Below, one piece after another: positions 7,423 through 15,272 of a DNA stretch of 34,205 bases (its first letter is position 1; each line of letters opens with the position of its first letter). The stretch lies in assembly GCA_937892275.1 (NCBI GenBank), contig CALAVG010000064.1, forward strand, positions 1 to 34,205. The letters are read 5' to 3'. The translations under genes were made by a program, and so were the position numbers. Source of the stretch: an uncultured Methanomicrobiales archaeon. GTDB lineage: Archaea; Thermoplasmatota; Thermoplasmata; Methanomassiliicoccales; Methanomethylophilaceae. The notes beneath the pieces were generated by a model that saw nothing but the letters and a program-made list of their open reading frames with translations, searched no databases and had not been told where the DNA came from.

Positions 7423-7827
7423 ATGGCTATGATCGAGATCGAATACATCCACACCGAGAAGGACATAGACGACGTCAGCATTAGGAGACCCACATACGGC
7501 AAGATGAGGGCCTATATCCAGGACCTCATATACGAAATGAAGGCAGGTGACATCTCATGTTCATTCAAGGATACCGTCATCGAGGATGGCAAACATGAAG
7601 TTCTGATAAACGGCAGGACCATCCCGGAAATCATAGACGGACTCGAGATCAGGCATCTCGATGTCGAGGAGGGCTGCGACCACGGAAAACCCAGCAAGAT
7701 CCTCTTCGGACGCCCCACACTGGACTGGAAGAAGAAGTACATAGAGGATGTGCCCGACACGATCATGAAAAATGCCATCGCAAAGGTGTACGCCGACGAG
7801 AGGCAGAAACAGCTGGATTCCCAGTGA
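7423..7827 (+). CDS. Conserved-looking small acidic protein of unknown function
   Basis: A 134-residue, charged, probably cytoplasmic protein with no signal peptide or membrane segment. I do not recognise a family. The order of segments is a beta-like start (MIEIEYIHTEKDIDD), a helical stretch (RAYIQDLIYEMKAG), several strands (DISCSFKDTVIEDGKHEVLI, then NGRTIPEIIDGLEI), a Cys/His-containing loop (EEGCDHGKPS) and a C-terminal amphipathic helix. Codon use resembles the neighbours and a TATA box sits at leaderless spacing, so it is very likely a real gene. The second Met (7429) is an alternative start. A terminator hairpin follows the stop. Confidence 0.7.
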   Translation: MAMIEIEYIHTEKDIDDVSIRRPTYGKMRAYIQDLIYEMKAGDISCSFKDTVIEDGKHEVLINGRTIPEIIDGLEIRHLDVEEGCDHGKPSKILFGRPTLDWKKKYIEDVPDTIMKNAIAKVYADERQKQLDSQ

Positions 7828-7829
7828 AC

Positions 7830-7856
7830 AGGTGCTATTCAGGCACCTATCTTTTT
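7830..7856 (+). terminator. Hairpin plus T-run terminator
   Basis: AGGTGC (7830-7835) pairs with GCACCT (7843-7848) around a 7-nt loop and is followed by five T residues at 7852-7856. The T-run may also serve in the TATA-like element for the gene at 7881. Confidence 0.6.
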
Positions 7857-7880
7857 CAATATCGATACAGAGGCACCCAT

Positions 7881-8288
7881 ATGTCCGACGACATCGAACT
7901 CATCAGCGACTTCAAAGCCCTGAAGATGAATGTCATCCGTGTGGACGAGGATGACATCCAGACCGTATTCGACCGCATAGCGGAGATCGGTACCCTCGAC
8001 TACGAGGAGGAACTGGACCCCAAGGATTCCAAGGAGCCCTTCAGATTCATGCAGTCGTTCATCCTGAGAGAGAACTGTGATGCCGAGGTACTGTGGTTCG
8101 ATACCGACAAGAAGGTCCTAGGTGCGATCAGGGTGTCCGCAGTTGTAGACGATGACGAGGAAAAGGAGTTCAACTCCAGATTGGGTGTCATCAAGAACAC
8201 TTCCACGGAAGGGATCAGGAACGATTCCCACTCATCCACGTTGTCCCCTTATATGCACATGTGCTTCAAGAGGGCACTAGGCCTCTGA
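7881..8288 (+). CDS. Small acidic protein of unknown function
   Basis: A 135-residue protein starting MSDDIELISDF. I do not recognise it. It is strongly acidic (DEDD, DYEEELDPKD, DDDEEKEF), has no membrane segment, and alternates strands and helices: SFILRENCDAEVLWFD and LGAIRVSAVVDD look like paired beta strands. The ATG at 7881 is preferred over an upstream in-frame GTG at 7824, because that earlier start lies next to the previous stop codon, before the terminator hairpin, and would code through it. It ends about 40 nt before tgtA, which has its own TATA box. It looks like lineage-restricted housekeeping or regulatory protein, but nothing in the sequence gives a function. Confidence 0.65.
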   Translation: MSDDIELISDFKALKMNVIRVDEDDIQTVFDRIAEIGTLDYEEELDPKDSKEPFRFMQSFILRENCDAEVLWFDTDKKVLGAIRVSAVVDDDEEKEFNSRLGVIKNTSTEGIRNDSHSSTLSPYMHMCFKRALGL

Positions 8289-8302
8289 TCGTGCAGAAAC
8301 CC

Positions 8303-8308
8303 TTAAAA
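8303..8308 (+). promoter_or_regulatory. TATA box for tgtA
   Basis: TTAAAA centred about 26 nt before the ATG at 8331. This supports the MFEII start rather than the ATG at 8319. Confidence 0.45.
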
Positions 8309-8330
8309 CGATATCCCCATGCTCCGACCA

Positions 8331-10262
8331 ATGTTCGAGATCATCAGAAGGGACGGGCTCGCCCGTATCGGAAAATTCACCACCAATTCGGGACGCACGA
8401 TGGAGACGCCGGCGCTGTTCCCTGTAATCAACCCCAAGATTAACACGGTACCTGCCAGGGAACTCTATGACAAGTTCGGCTTCAAGTCCCTGATCACGAA
8501 CTCGTACATCATCAAGAACACCCCCGAGCTCAAAGAGAAGGCCCAGGCGGTGGGACTCCACGAGATGCTCGACTTCCCCGGGATCATCATGACCGACTCC
8601 GGAACATTCCAGAGCCATATGTACGGAGAGGTGAAACTCACCAACGAGGAGATCATCGAGTTCCAGAAATCCATCGGTACCGACATCGGTACGGTCCTCG
8701 ACATATTCACCGAACCCTACTGGACGAAGGAACAGACTGCCGAATCCATCGAGGTCACGCTGGAGAGGACCCAGAAGGCCTGCGAAATGAAGGGCGAGAT
8801 GATGATCAACGGTGTTGCACAGGGTTCAATCTACACGGACCTCAGGGAAAGCTGCGCACGCAGGATGGCCACCATGGACATCGACGTTCACCCCATCGGA
8901 GGAGTCGTTCCCCTGATGGAGCAGTACAGGTACGCAGAGCTCGTGGACGTCATCATGTCCAGCAAGAAGGGTCTGAACCCCAACCGTCCGGTCCATCTGT
9001 TCGGTGCCGGTCACCCTATGATCCTCGCATTCGCTGCACTGATGGGATGTGATTTCTTCGATTCAGCATCATATGCAAAATTCGCCCGCGACGAGAGGAT
9101 GATGTTCGTGGACGGAACTTTCCGTCTCGCCGAGATGGAATCCCTTGACTGCAACTGTCCCGCATGCCGCGGACACACCCTGGAGGAGCTCAGGAAGATG
9201 GAGAAGGGCAAGAAGACCAAGCTCATCGCCGAGCACAACCTCTATCAGATCACCCAGGAACTGAACCTCGTCAGGAGATATATCCGTGAGGGACGCCTCT
9301 GGGAGCTCGCAGAGCTCAGGTGCAGGGCACATCCCGCTCTTCTGGAAGCGCTCAGGAAGCTGAAGGACTATCAGGACGTCATGGAGCAATACGATCCCAT
9401 CAGCCGCGACGGTGCCATATTCTACACCGGTCCCGAGACGAGGAACCGTCCCGTGTTCAAGAGATACCTCGACAGGCTCGGAACGAGATACGTCCTCCCT
9501 ACGGACAAGGTCGCCCTCTTCGAGGACAACCACGGCAAGCCTTACAGCAGACCCTACGAGCAGGATTTCGACAAGGCACGCAGGGCAGGATACACTCCTA
9601 TCGTCGTTGCACCCTTCGGACCTGTTCCGGCAGAACTCGACGAACTGTACCCGTTAGCGCAGTCGCTGTTCCCCCAGATCCCCGACATGGAGACCGAGAC
9701 GGAATCCGAAAGGCTCACTTACCAGTTCCTCAGCATGATGGGCGTGAAGGAGGTCATCCTCCAGGATCAGATCCCCGACGACGGTACCGAGGAATTCGAT
9801 GCCAACATGCTCAGGGCAAAAGCCGTTGCTAGATACCAGTTCGGTATCGAGGCTGCAGATGCCCTATTCAGGGAACCTGTGGAACTCGTCACCAGTAAGA
9901 AGACAGGCAAGATCAGGAATGTCATCTCCGACGGAGAGCATGTCCTGTCCATGCGTGCAGGCGACGGATTATACACGCTGAAGCTCGAGGGAGCCAAGAG
10001 GATCACCCAGGCTGTGCCCAAACCCCACATGAGGGTGCAGGTCATGGATGATGCAGTCCCCTTCGCTGCTCAGGGCCGTAACGTGTTCGCTCAGTTCGTC
10101 ACCGAGTGCGATCCCGAGATACGCACAATGGAAGAGGTCATCGTCACGGACAAAGACGATAACCCGATCGCAACCGGACGTGCATTCCTCGTACCCTTCG
10201 AAATCGAGCAGATGAAGAAGGGAATGGCCGTCAAGGTACGTTCAGGTTCCAGCGACGAATGA
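8331..10262 (+). CDS. tgtA: Archaeosine tRNA-guanine transglycosylase
   Basis: Exchanges guanine-15 in the D-loop of archaeal tRNAs for preQ0, the first tRNA-bound step of archaeosine synthesis. The 643 residues have the expected layout: TIM-barrel catalytic domain with Asp89 in MTDSGTFQ, the nucleophile Asp244 in DFFDSASY, the zinc site C274, C276, C279 and H302 (CNCPACRG, then EHN), a middle C1/C2 region from about 310, and a PUA domain at about 565-643 that binds the tRNA 3' end. MFEIIRRDGLARIG matches family N-termini; the ATG at 8319 would add four residues but conflicts with TATA spacing. ArcS, which completes the modification, lies at 29232-30917. Confidence 0.96.
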   Translation: MFEIIRRDGLARIGKFTTNSGRTMETPALFPVINPKINTVPARELYDKFGFKSLITNSYIIKNTPELKEKAQAVGLHEMLDFPGIIMTDSGTFQSHMYGEVKLTNEEIIEFQKSIGTDIGTVLDIFTEPYWTKEQTAESIEVTLERTQKACEMKGEMMINGVAQGSIYTDLRESCARRMATMDIDVHPIGGVVPLMEQYRYAELVDVIMSSKKGLNPNRPVHLFGAGHPMILAFAALMGCDFFDSASYAKFARDERMMFVDGTFRLAEMESLDCNCPACRGHTLEELRKMEKGKKTKLIAEHNLYQITQELNLVRRYIREGRLWELAELRCRAHPALLEALRKLKDYQDVMEQYDPISRDGAIFYTGPETRNRPVFKRYLDRLGTRYVLPTDKVALFEDNHGKPYSRPYEQDFDKARRAGYTPIVVAPFGPVPAELDELYPLAQSLFPQIPDMETETESERLTYQFLSMMGVKEVILQDQIPDDGTEEFDANMLRAKAVARYQFGIEAADALFREPVELVTSKKTGKIRNVISDGEHVLSMRAGDGLYTLKLEGAKRITQAVPKPHMRVQVMDDAVPFAAQGRNVFAQFVTECDPEIRTMEEVIVTDKDDNPIATGRAFLVPFEIEQMKKGMAVKVRSGSSDE

Positions 10263-10294
10263 TTGCTCGAAGCCATCTATAAAACCACAAAGAT

Positions 10295-10344
10295 CTGAAG
10301 GATTCAGGCACCCGGGCTTTCGCCCAGATACCGGATCCTTTCAG
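10295..10344 (+). terminator. Long bulged hairpin between convergent tgtA and FNT genes
   Basis: CTGAAGGATTC (10295-10305) pairs imperfectly with GGATCCTTTCAG (10333-10344), enclosing a second stem GGGC-TTTC-GCCC (10314-10325). There is no long T-run. It probably ends transcription from both sides, but a TATA-like CTATAAAAC at about 10277 leaves open a short RNA. Confidence 0.4.
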
Positions 10345-10367
10345 AGATGTTTCTAGTCGGATCGGCA

Positions 10368-11000
10368 TCAGGCCGTCTCTTCATACATGTATTTCCTGCA
10401 CACAGGGATGATCACTCCGCCAATCGCGTTTCCGATAGCGACGAGGATTATGAGCAACAGTGCGTCGACAGAGAACACGCCAGCGGAGCAGAAGTAGAAC
10501 ATATCCGCGATACTGTGCTCCGAACCCGCCAGAATGAAGGTGGGGACACATATGAACGCTCCGAGGTAGCTCTTCTTCGTCTTGTACACATCCGCCGCGA
10601 TGAACATCAGGATACCGCAGAAGATCCCTTTCAGAACAATCTTGAGGGGGTCATCGAGCATGGCTATCTTCGCATCTATGAATCCGGGTACGAACTGGTC
10701 CGCCATTGGCATGCACTGAGCGATCAGCAGTGTTCCGACAAAATTACCTATGAGCATGATCAGAAGATCGATGCCGTATGTCCAAGGCTTGTCGTCGAAC
10801 ATGTATCCGACCTTTCCTGTGTACAGGTCCAATCCAAAAGTGAATACCGTGAACAGTCCGATGGAGAACAGGATGGCCCCTACCCATTTCAGCTCAGGGT
10901 TTATTCCCATGGTTCCGAGCAGTACTGCTCCCCCCAATCCGATACTCATTCCGGCGAGTATCGCCCTTATGAAACATTTCAGATAGTGCTGGTAATCCAT
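10368..11000 (-). CDS. Formate/nitrite transporter (FNT) family channel
   Basis: A 210-residue integral membrane protein. The FNT family forms pentameric channels for small anions such as formate, nitrite, acetate or hydrosulfide. Six hydrophobic segments can be seen (about 10-30, 38-58, 76-98, 120-137, 144-165, 175-200), and the family signatures are present: small-residue-rich AGMSIGLGGA, DLYTG, IGNFVG, and AGSEHSIADMFYF with the central pore His162. It is shorter than typical FdhC (about 250-280) because the loops are tight. GGTGAT lies 5 nt before the ATG as a ribosome-binding site. In a methanogen, formate import is a natural guess, but no formate dehydrogenase gene is nearby and the substrate cannot be read from sequence. 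Confidence 0.88.
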   Translation of the reverse strand: MDYQHYLKCFIRAILAGMSIGLGGAVLLGTMGINPELKWVGAILFSIGLFTVFTFGLDLYTGKVGYMFDDKPWTYGIDLLIMLIGNFVGTLLIAQCMPMADQFVPGFIDAKIAMLDDPLKIVLKGIFCGILMFIAADVYKTKKSYLGAFICVPTFILAGSEHSIADMFYFCSAGVFSVDALLLIILVAIGNAIGGVIIPVCRKYMYEETA

Positions 11001-11081
11001 CGGGTATCACCAATGAAACTTGTTATCTTTCGTATCCATATAATCGTTATTATTATCCGCCAGAAGTGAGATGCGGTGAAC

Positions 11082-11591
11082 ATGAGAGGCGACCTTCACA
11101 CGCTCAAGAGAGTATGTAGCTACGCATCGGTCGTGATGCTCATCGGAGAGGGTGCCTTCGCTATCCTTGCGGCCGCCATGCTCGCGATGGGCGGAATGGC
11201 CTTGTCCGACAAAGGATTCCGTCAGACATTCACCGACCTGATCTGGTGCAGGGACGATGACGTATCGATCATCGCCGGGTCTATCGAGATGTGCCTCATC
11301 TTCATCGCGATGTTCATCACGGTGATGGTCATCCATGACATCATGGTGTCCATACAGAACGAGCACAGCCCCTTCATGGAGCAGACCCCTAACGGATTGA
11401 AGCTCGTATGCACCACGTTCATCCTGTGTGCCTCTCCTCTTATGGGATTGGAGTACCTTTGCAGGGAGGACTTCGTTCTCGCACTGTGCGTGGCATTGCT
11501 GTGCATCCTGATCTCGGTGGTGCTCTACTGCCTCACGATAATCTTCCGCTACGGATACCTTCTCCAGGATGAATCGGACCATACGTTGTGA
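11082..11591 (+). CDS. Four-helix membrane protein, DUF2975-like
   Basis: About 169 residues with four hydrophobic segments (near 15-38, 66-88, 110-128 and 134-156). The pattern of four helices, a QNEHSPF segment between helices 2 and 3, and an Xre-type gene immediately downstream is that of the DUF2975 family, which in bacteria is regularly paired with a small HTH gene. The role is unknown; the usual guess is that the membrane protein modulates the regulator. A GTG at 11076 would add two residues; the ATG is chosen for initiator strength, and TATA-like TTATTATTA at 11047-11055 fits either. The next gene starts 4 nt after the stop, so the two form an operon. Confidence 0.65.
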   Translation: MRGDLHTLKRVCSYASVVMLIGEGAFAILAAAMLAMGGMALSDKGFRQTFTDLIWCRDDDVSIIAGSIEMCLIFIAMFITVMVIHDIMVSIQNEHSPFMEQTPNGLKLVCTTFILCASPLMGLEYLCREDFVLALCVALLCILISVVLYCLTIIFRYGYLLQDESDHTL

Positions 11592-11595
11592 TAAC

Positions 11596-11817
11596 ATGGC
11601 GATAATCCTCAGACTTGACAGGGTGATGGCGGACAGGAAGATGTCCCTCAACGAACTCGCCGAGAAGGTGGGCATCTCCAATGTCAATCTGTCGAATATC
11701 AAGACGGGCAAGATATGCGCTATCAGATTCTCCACGCTGAACGGTATCTGCAAGGCCCTGGACTGTCAGCCCGGGGACATCCTCGAATATGTCGAGGACG
11801 AGGATTCAGACACTTGA
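11596..11817 (+). CDS. Small Xre-family regulator (YozG-like)
   Basis: A 73-residue single-domain helix-turn-helix protein. MAIILRLDRVMADRKMSLNE, then LAEKVGISNVNLSNIKTGK, is helix 2-turn-helix 3 of an Xre/Cro fold, followed by FSTLNGICKALDCQPGDIL, the signature ending of this short HTH_26-type group, and an acidic tail. It starts 4 nt after the DUF2975-like gene; an in-frame ATG at 11569 lies inside that gene and is less likely. Its 3' end overlaps the convergent transporter gene by 12 bp. By analogy with bacterial pairs it probably regulates its own operon or neighbouring genes; the target is not visible here. Confidence 0.85.
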   Translation: MAIILRLDRVMADRKMSLNELAEKVGISNVNLSNIKTGKICAIRFSTLNGICKALDCQPGDILEYVEDEDSDT

Positions 11818-12771
11818 ACCCTCGCTCTCGGATGCCAGTTCCCTTTCCATCCTCTTCTTCGAGAACAGTACGGAATCCATGAATGCGACCCATGTGATCT
11901 CGATAAGGATCGATGTCGCTATTGCAACCATTCCAGGAGGATAGAGCGCGACACACAATGCTATTGCTACACCCTTGTTCTTGTAGGATGTCATGAGAAT
12001 ATCCGTGACCCTCTGACCCCAGCGTATTCCTGCCTTCTTTTCGATGACTTCCACAGCGGTTCCCAGACCGAAGGATCTGAGGGCCGCGATGATGATGAAC
12101 ACTGCGAAGATCCACAGCTCGTTGCCGGAGAAGTTAGTCGCACCGACAGAGAGCCATACCATAAAGAAGATACAGCAGTTCAGGAAGGCCGCGAGGAAAT
12201 CCTTGTTGATCTGCACCTTGACCAGGAACCTGGACAGGATCAGCGGAACACCGATCAGCTCGATGACAGTGATGATCAGGAATTCCATATCGACGGAATC
12301 CCCAAGCGCCATCCAGACTATGAACGGAATCCAGATCAGCGAGAGTATGTAGATGACGATCGTTCCCCTTGCGGCATGCTCTGCATCTCCGCGGAGGATG
12401 ATCGATAACGGAAGGACGGAACCTGCGAAGGGTGTTGCGGCGATGAAGACCAATCCCGCAGCCTGCTTGGCGTACTCCGTATCCTTCAAAAGGAAATATC
12501 CCAACAGAGGGATGATAGAAGCGACGATCATTCCAAGGAATATGGCCCTGGCCATCGATTTACCGTACTTCAGAGGGTTAAGGTTCTGCAACGGGATCCT
12601 CGACATGGAGAGGGTCAGCATGACCACCAATGTCAGTATGGTCAGATTGGAGCGCAGTCCCGCATCTAGCACATCTCCCGGGAACGCTCCCGAGAAGTTC
12701 GTTATCAGGGCCACGACCATGGCGGCCATCATCATGAACGCACTGCTGGTCAGCAGCGTCATCGCTTTCAT
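11806..12771 (-). CDS. BASS/SBF-type membrane transporter
   Basis: A 321-residue protein with about nine or ten membrane segments, similar in layout to the bile acid:sodium symporter superfamily (which includes arsenite ACR3-type carriers). Typical features are the crossover regions: FIAATPFAGSVLPLSIILRG at about 108-127 followed by a HAARGT loop, and SYKNKGVAIALCVALYPPG in the second half. The substrate (organic anion, sodium-coupled) cannot be deduced. It is transcribed divergently from ubiA-like; the shared 77-bp interval holds a perfect 23-bp palindrome overlapping this gene's TATA box, so it is likely regulated. The tail overlaps the Xre gene by 12 bp on the opposite strand. Confidence 0.8.
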   Translation of the reverse strand: MKAMTLLTSSAFMMMAAMVVALITNFSGAFPGDVLDAGLRSNLTILTLVVMLTLSMSRIPLQNLNPLKYGKSMARAIFLGMIVASIIPLLGYFLLKDTEYAKQAAGLVFIAATPFAGSVLPLSIILRGDAEHAARGTIVIYILSLIWIPFIVWMALGDSVDMEFLIITVIELIGVPLILSRFLVKVQINKDFLAAFLNCCIFFMVWLSVGATNFSGNELWIFAVFIIIAALRSFGLGTAVEVIEKKAGIRWGQRVTDILMTSYKNKGVAIALCVALYPPGMVAIATSILIEITWVAFMDSVLFSKKRMERELASESEGSSV

Positions 12772-12793
12772 GATTGTAATATAGTAAGGTCAG

Positions 12794-12816
12794 TATTTAT
12801 CGATTATCGATAAATA
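12794..12816. promoter_or_regulatory. Perfect 23-bp palindrome in a divergent promoter
   Basis: Eleven-base arms (12794-12804 and 12806-12816) around a single central T; the core is ATCGAT-T-ATCGAT. It covers the minus-strand TATA-like GATAAATAC (about 12794-12802) that sits about 26 nt from the transporter ATG at 12771, and lies 5 bp before the plus-strand TATA box at 12821-12829. This is the expected position for an operator, probably repressing the transporter. The binding protein is unknown. Confidence 0.55.
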
Positions 12817-12820
12817 ATTC

Positions 12821-12829
12821 ATTTATAAC
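12821..12829 (+). promoter_or_regulatory. TATA box for the prenyltransferase gene
   Basis: ATTTATAAC centred about 24 nt before the ATG at 12849, consistent with leaderless transcription of the prenyltransferase-methyltransferase pair. Confidence 0.5.
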
Positions 12830-12848
12830 ATGAATATAATGATGATGT

Positions 12849-13778
12849 ATGGCCTATGTGAGACCCGTGAAGGCGGGATGGTGGAATGTATTCAGACCGT
12901 GGACCCTCCACGGTGCCGTAGTACCCGTTCTCATAGGAGGTGCAGTGGCATTCCAGACAGCGGAACTCAACGCGCTGAGCGTCGGCATATTCATCCTGAT
13001 AATGATAGGTGGATGCCTGCTGCAATCTGCCGCGAACATCCTCAACACCTACGGTGACTTCAAGAGCGGAGTCGATACCGTAGAGAACGAGACAAGGTCC
13101 CCGGAACTGGTCACTGGTGTGCTCACTCCGAAGAAAGTACTCTACGCCGGATTGGCATGCCTAGGCATCACAGCCATACTCGGCCTCATATTCATATGGT
13201 ACTCCGGATGGGGGATACTGATCTACGGACTCCTCGGAATCCTCGGTGCGGGCACATACACGGTAGGATTGTCATACAAGTACCACGGAATGGGACAGAT
13301 CAGCGTGTTCATAATGATGGGTCTGCTGATGCCCCTCGGTACATACTGCGTCCTCACCGGAGAGATGTTCTCCATGGAGGTGCTCCTGCTGAGCCTGCCC
13401 AACACGTTCATGATCACTGGTGTCCTGGCAGGCAACGAGATGAGGGATTACTACGAGGACAAGAAGGCGGATGCGGGAACGCTCATAGGCCACTTCTCCT
13501 ACGAGACGGGAATGAAGATCTACCTTTTCGAGGCCCTTGTGTCCTTCCCAATCCTTATTGTATTGGTGGCATTCGGAGCAGCACCTCTGGGATGTCTCCT
13601 GGCATTGCTCACATTGTACGATGCCTACATCCTCTTGCAAAACAGCAAGAAGGCACCGACCGATCCGCATGCGAGTTTCATGCTGGTACCACTCTGTTTC
13701 AAGCTCAATTGGCACTTCGGAGTGCTGATGGTAATAGGATATGTTTTAGACATGAACATCATCCCGATGGTGATCTGA
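12849..13778 (+). CDS. UbiA/MenA-type aromatic prenyltransferase
   Basis: A 309-residue integral membrane enzyme that should join a polyprenyl diphosphate to an acceptor ring, with the active site facing the cytoplasm. About eight or nine hydrophobic segments are seen. The two Asp-rich motifs are N67/D70/D76 (NTYGDFKSGVDT) and N196-D208 (NEMRDYYEDKKAD followed by AGTL), and YTVGLSYKYHGMGQISVF fits the MenA subgroup (compare NxxRDxxxDxxxGKxTL in MenA). The ubiE-like methyltransferase starts one base after its stop, so the two are co-transcribed. The pair points to a lipid-soluble redox carrier or another prenylated ring. No other menaquinone gene is in the window, so the acceptor is unknown; geranylgeranylglyceryl phosphate synthase-type ether-lipid roles are less likely from the motifs. 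Confidence 0.85.
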   Translation: MAYVRPVKAGWWNVFRPWTLHGAVVPVLIGGAVAFQTAELNALSVGIFILIMIGGCLLQSAANILNTYGDFKSGVDTVENETRSPELVTGVLTPKKVLYAGLACLGITAILGLIFIWYSGWGILIYGLLGILGAGTYTVGLSYKYHGMGQISVFIMMGLLMPLGTYCVLTGEMFSMEVLLLSLPNTFMITGVLAGNEMRDYYEDKKADAGTLIGHFSYETGMKIYLFEALVSFPILIVLVAFGAAPLGCLLALLTLYDAYILLQNSKKAPTDPHASFMLVPLCFKLNWHFGVLMVIGYVLDMNIIPMVI

Positions 13779-13779
13779 A

Positions 13780-14529
13780 ATGACCGATGATCTCAAGACC
13801 GGAAATCAGTTCGAGGGAAAGGAAGAGTTCGTCAAGGACGCCTTCACCGAGATCGCAGAATACTACGACGACATGAATGAGGTTATGTCCATGCACATGG
13901 TGCAGGGTTGGCACAAGTTCATGATGAAGAAGGCCGGTGACATCAAGGGGAAGACCTGTCTTGACGTCGGTACCGGAACCGGTGAGATCGCTTTCCATGT
14001 CGCAAGGACGGCTGGTCCCGGGTCCACGGTCATCGGAGTGGACATCACACCTGCCATGCTCGAGCTGGCGAAGAGGAAGGAGAAGGAACTCGACCTTCCA
14101 GTCAAGATCGACTGGCGCGAAGGAGATGCCCTTGCTCTTGACATCCCCGAAAATTCTGTGAATCTCGTCACATCCGGTTACATGCTCAGGAACGTCACCA
14201 ACATCCTTCAAGCTGTTTCCGAAATGCACAGGGTGCTCGCTCCCGGAGGAAAGGTCGTCGTCGCAGAGCTGTCCAAGCCCAAGAACAGGATCATCAAGAT
14301 CGGTTACAACATCTACATGAAAAGGGTCAAGGCATACGGCCGCAAGCGTGACAGCGGAAAGAAGATCGACGGTAAGTTCTCACCTTACGAGTGGCTCACC
14401 ACATCCATTGAGGGATTCCCTTACGGAGAGGACATGGTCGCGATCTTCAAGAAGGCCGGATTCGATGATGCACACTTCTACGTGAAATCGATGGGTGCGG
14501 TCAACATCTATGTCGGCACCAAGAAATAA
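13780..14529 (+). CDS. UbiE/MenG-like SAM-dependent methyltransferase
   Basis: A 249-residue class I methyltransferase. Motif I is CLDVGTGTGEIAFHVA (about 51-66), the acidic end of strand 2 is VIGVDITPAM, motif II-like EGDALALDIPENSV follows, then YMLRNVTNILQAVSEMHRVL and APGGKVVVAELSKP, the last three in the order seen in demethylmenaquinone/ubiquinone C-methylases. The N-terminal VKDAFTEIAEYYDDMNEVMS fits the UbiE start (VxxMFxxIAxxYDxxN). It begins one nucleotide after the MenA-like prenyltransferase, so it probably methylates the ring that enzyme prenylates. It ends 3 bp from the convergent Sel1 gene. Confidence 0.87.
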   Translation: MTDDLKTGNQFEGKEEFVKDAFTEIAEYYDDMNEVMSMHMVQGWHKFMMKKAGDIKGKTCLDVGTGTGEIAFHVARTAGPGSTVIGVDITPAMLELAKRKEKELDLPVKIDWREGDALALDIPENSVNLVTSGYMLRNVTNILQAVSEMHRVLAPGGKVVVAELSKPKNRIIKIGYNIYMKRVKAYGRKRDSGKKIDGKFSPYEWLTTSIEGFPYGEDMVAIFKKAGFDDAHFYVKSMGAVNIYVGTKK

Positions 14530-14532
14530 TGA

Positions 14533-15252
14533 TCACTGACTGTTGAGCTTCATCAGTATCTCGTAGGCAGGCTGCATACCGTTCTGAGCGGCCTTGGTCA
14601 GCCACTCCACGGCCTCGACGTATTCCATCTTTATCTGACCGGACAGCGCGAGTGCTCCCAGGTTGTACTGTGCCGTAGGCTCACCGTGCTCTGCCGCCTT
14701 CCTGAAGTACGCTTCCGCCTTCTTCAGGTCGTTGGCCTCGAGATATAGCGAACCGACCATCGACTCCGCCGGAACGAACTCCTTGTCCGCAGCACTCTCG
14801 AACCACTCGAGCGCCTTGGCTCTGTCCAGTTCTCCCAGATATTCTCCGAGATACAGCAGACCGATGTTGTACTCCGCCTTGACATCGCCCTTCATGGCAG
14901 CCGTCAGGAAGTACTTCTCCGCTTCCTTGTACTCGCCTCTCTCGAAAAGTATGCCCCCATAACAGAGACATGCATCCGAATCCTCCTGGTCCGCGGCCAG
15001 CTTGAAGTACTTCTCCGATTCGGCACGATCCCGAGGTATCCCTTCACCGTTGTCGAGCATGAATGCAAGATCATATTGGGAATACGAATCCCCTTGGTCA
15101 GCGAGTTCCCTGTACATCTGGGCCGCTTTGGCCTTGTCCATCTCGACCCCGTCTCCGTTGCGGTACTTCGTGGCCAGAAGGTACTTGAAATCCACGCTGC
15201 CCTGCTCGGCATAGCGTACGATCTCCTCGAGGGAATACTGCTGCTGTTCCAT
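14533..15252 (-). CDS. Sel1-repeat (TPR-like) protein
   Basis: About 239 residues made almost wholly of Sel1-like helical repeats of ~36 residues: AAQMYRELADQGDSYSQYDL, SEKYFKLAADQEDSDACLCY, AEKYFLTAAMKGDVKAEYNI, ALEWFESAADKEFVPAESMV, AEAYFRKAAEHGEPTAQYNL, AVEWLTKAAQNGMQPAYEIL. Such solenoids bind protein partners; no catalytic domain, signal peptide or membrane segment is present, so it is a cytoplasmic scaffold of unknown partner. The ATG at 15252 is chosen because GTGAT at 15257-15261 fits the anti-Shine-Dalgarno sequence; a GTG at 15261 would use that site as its own start. It lies downstream of the M18 gene with a terminator hairpin between. Confidence 0.88.
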   Translation of the reverse strand: MEQQQYSLEEIVRYAEQGSVDFKYLLATKYRNGDGVEMDKAKAAQMYRELADQGDSYSQYDLAFMLDNGEGIPRDRAESEKYFKLAADQEDSDACLCYGGILFERGEYKEAEKYFLTAAMKGDVKAEYNIGLLYLGEYLGELDRAKALEWFESAADKEFVPAESMVGSLYLEANDLKKAEAYFRKAAEHGEPTAQYNLGALALSGQIKMEYVEAVEWLTKAAQNGMQPAYEILMKLNSQ

Positions 15253-15272
15253 GGGAATCACTTAAGAAATGG

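Noticed and set aside
10347..11069. 240-codon open frame on the plus strand opposite the FNT channel gene
   Set aside because: It is antisense to a clear FNT protein, has a low-complexity charged composition, and similar mirror frames occur opposite many genes here because of codon bias.
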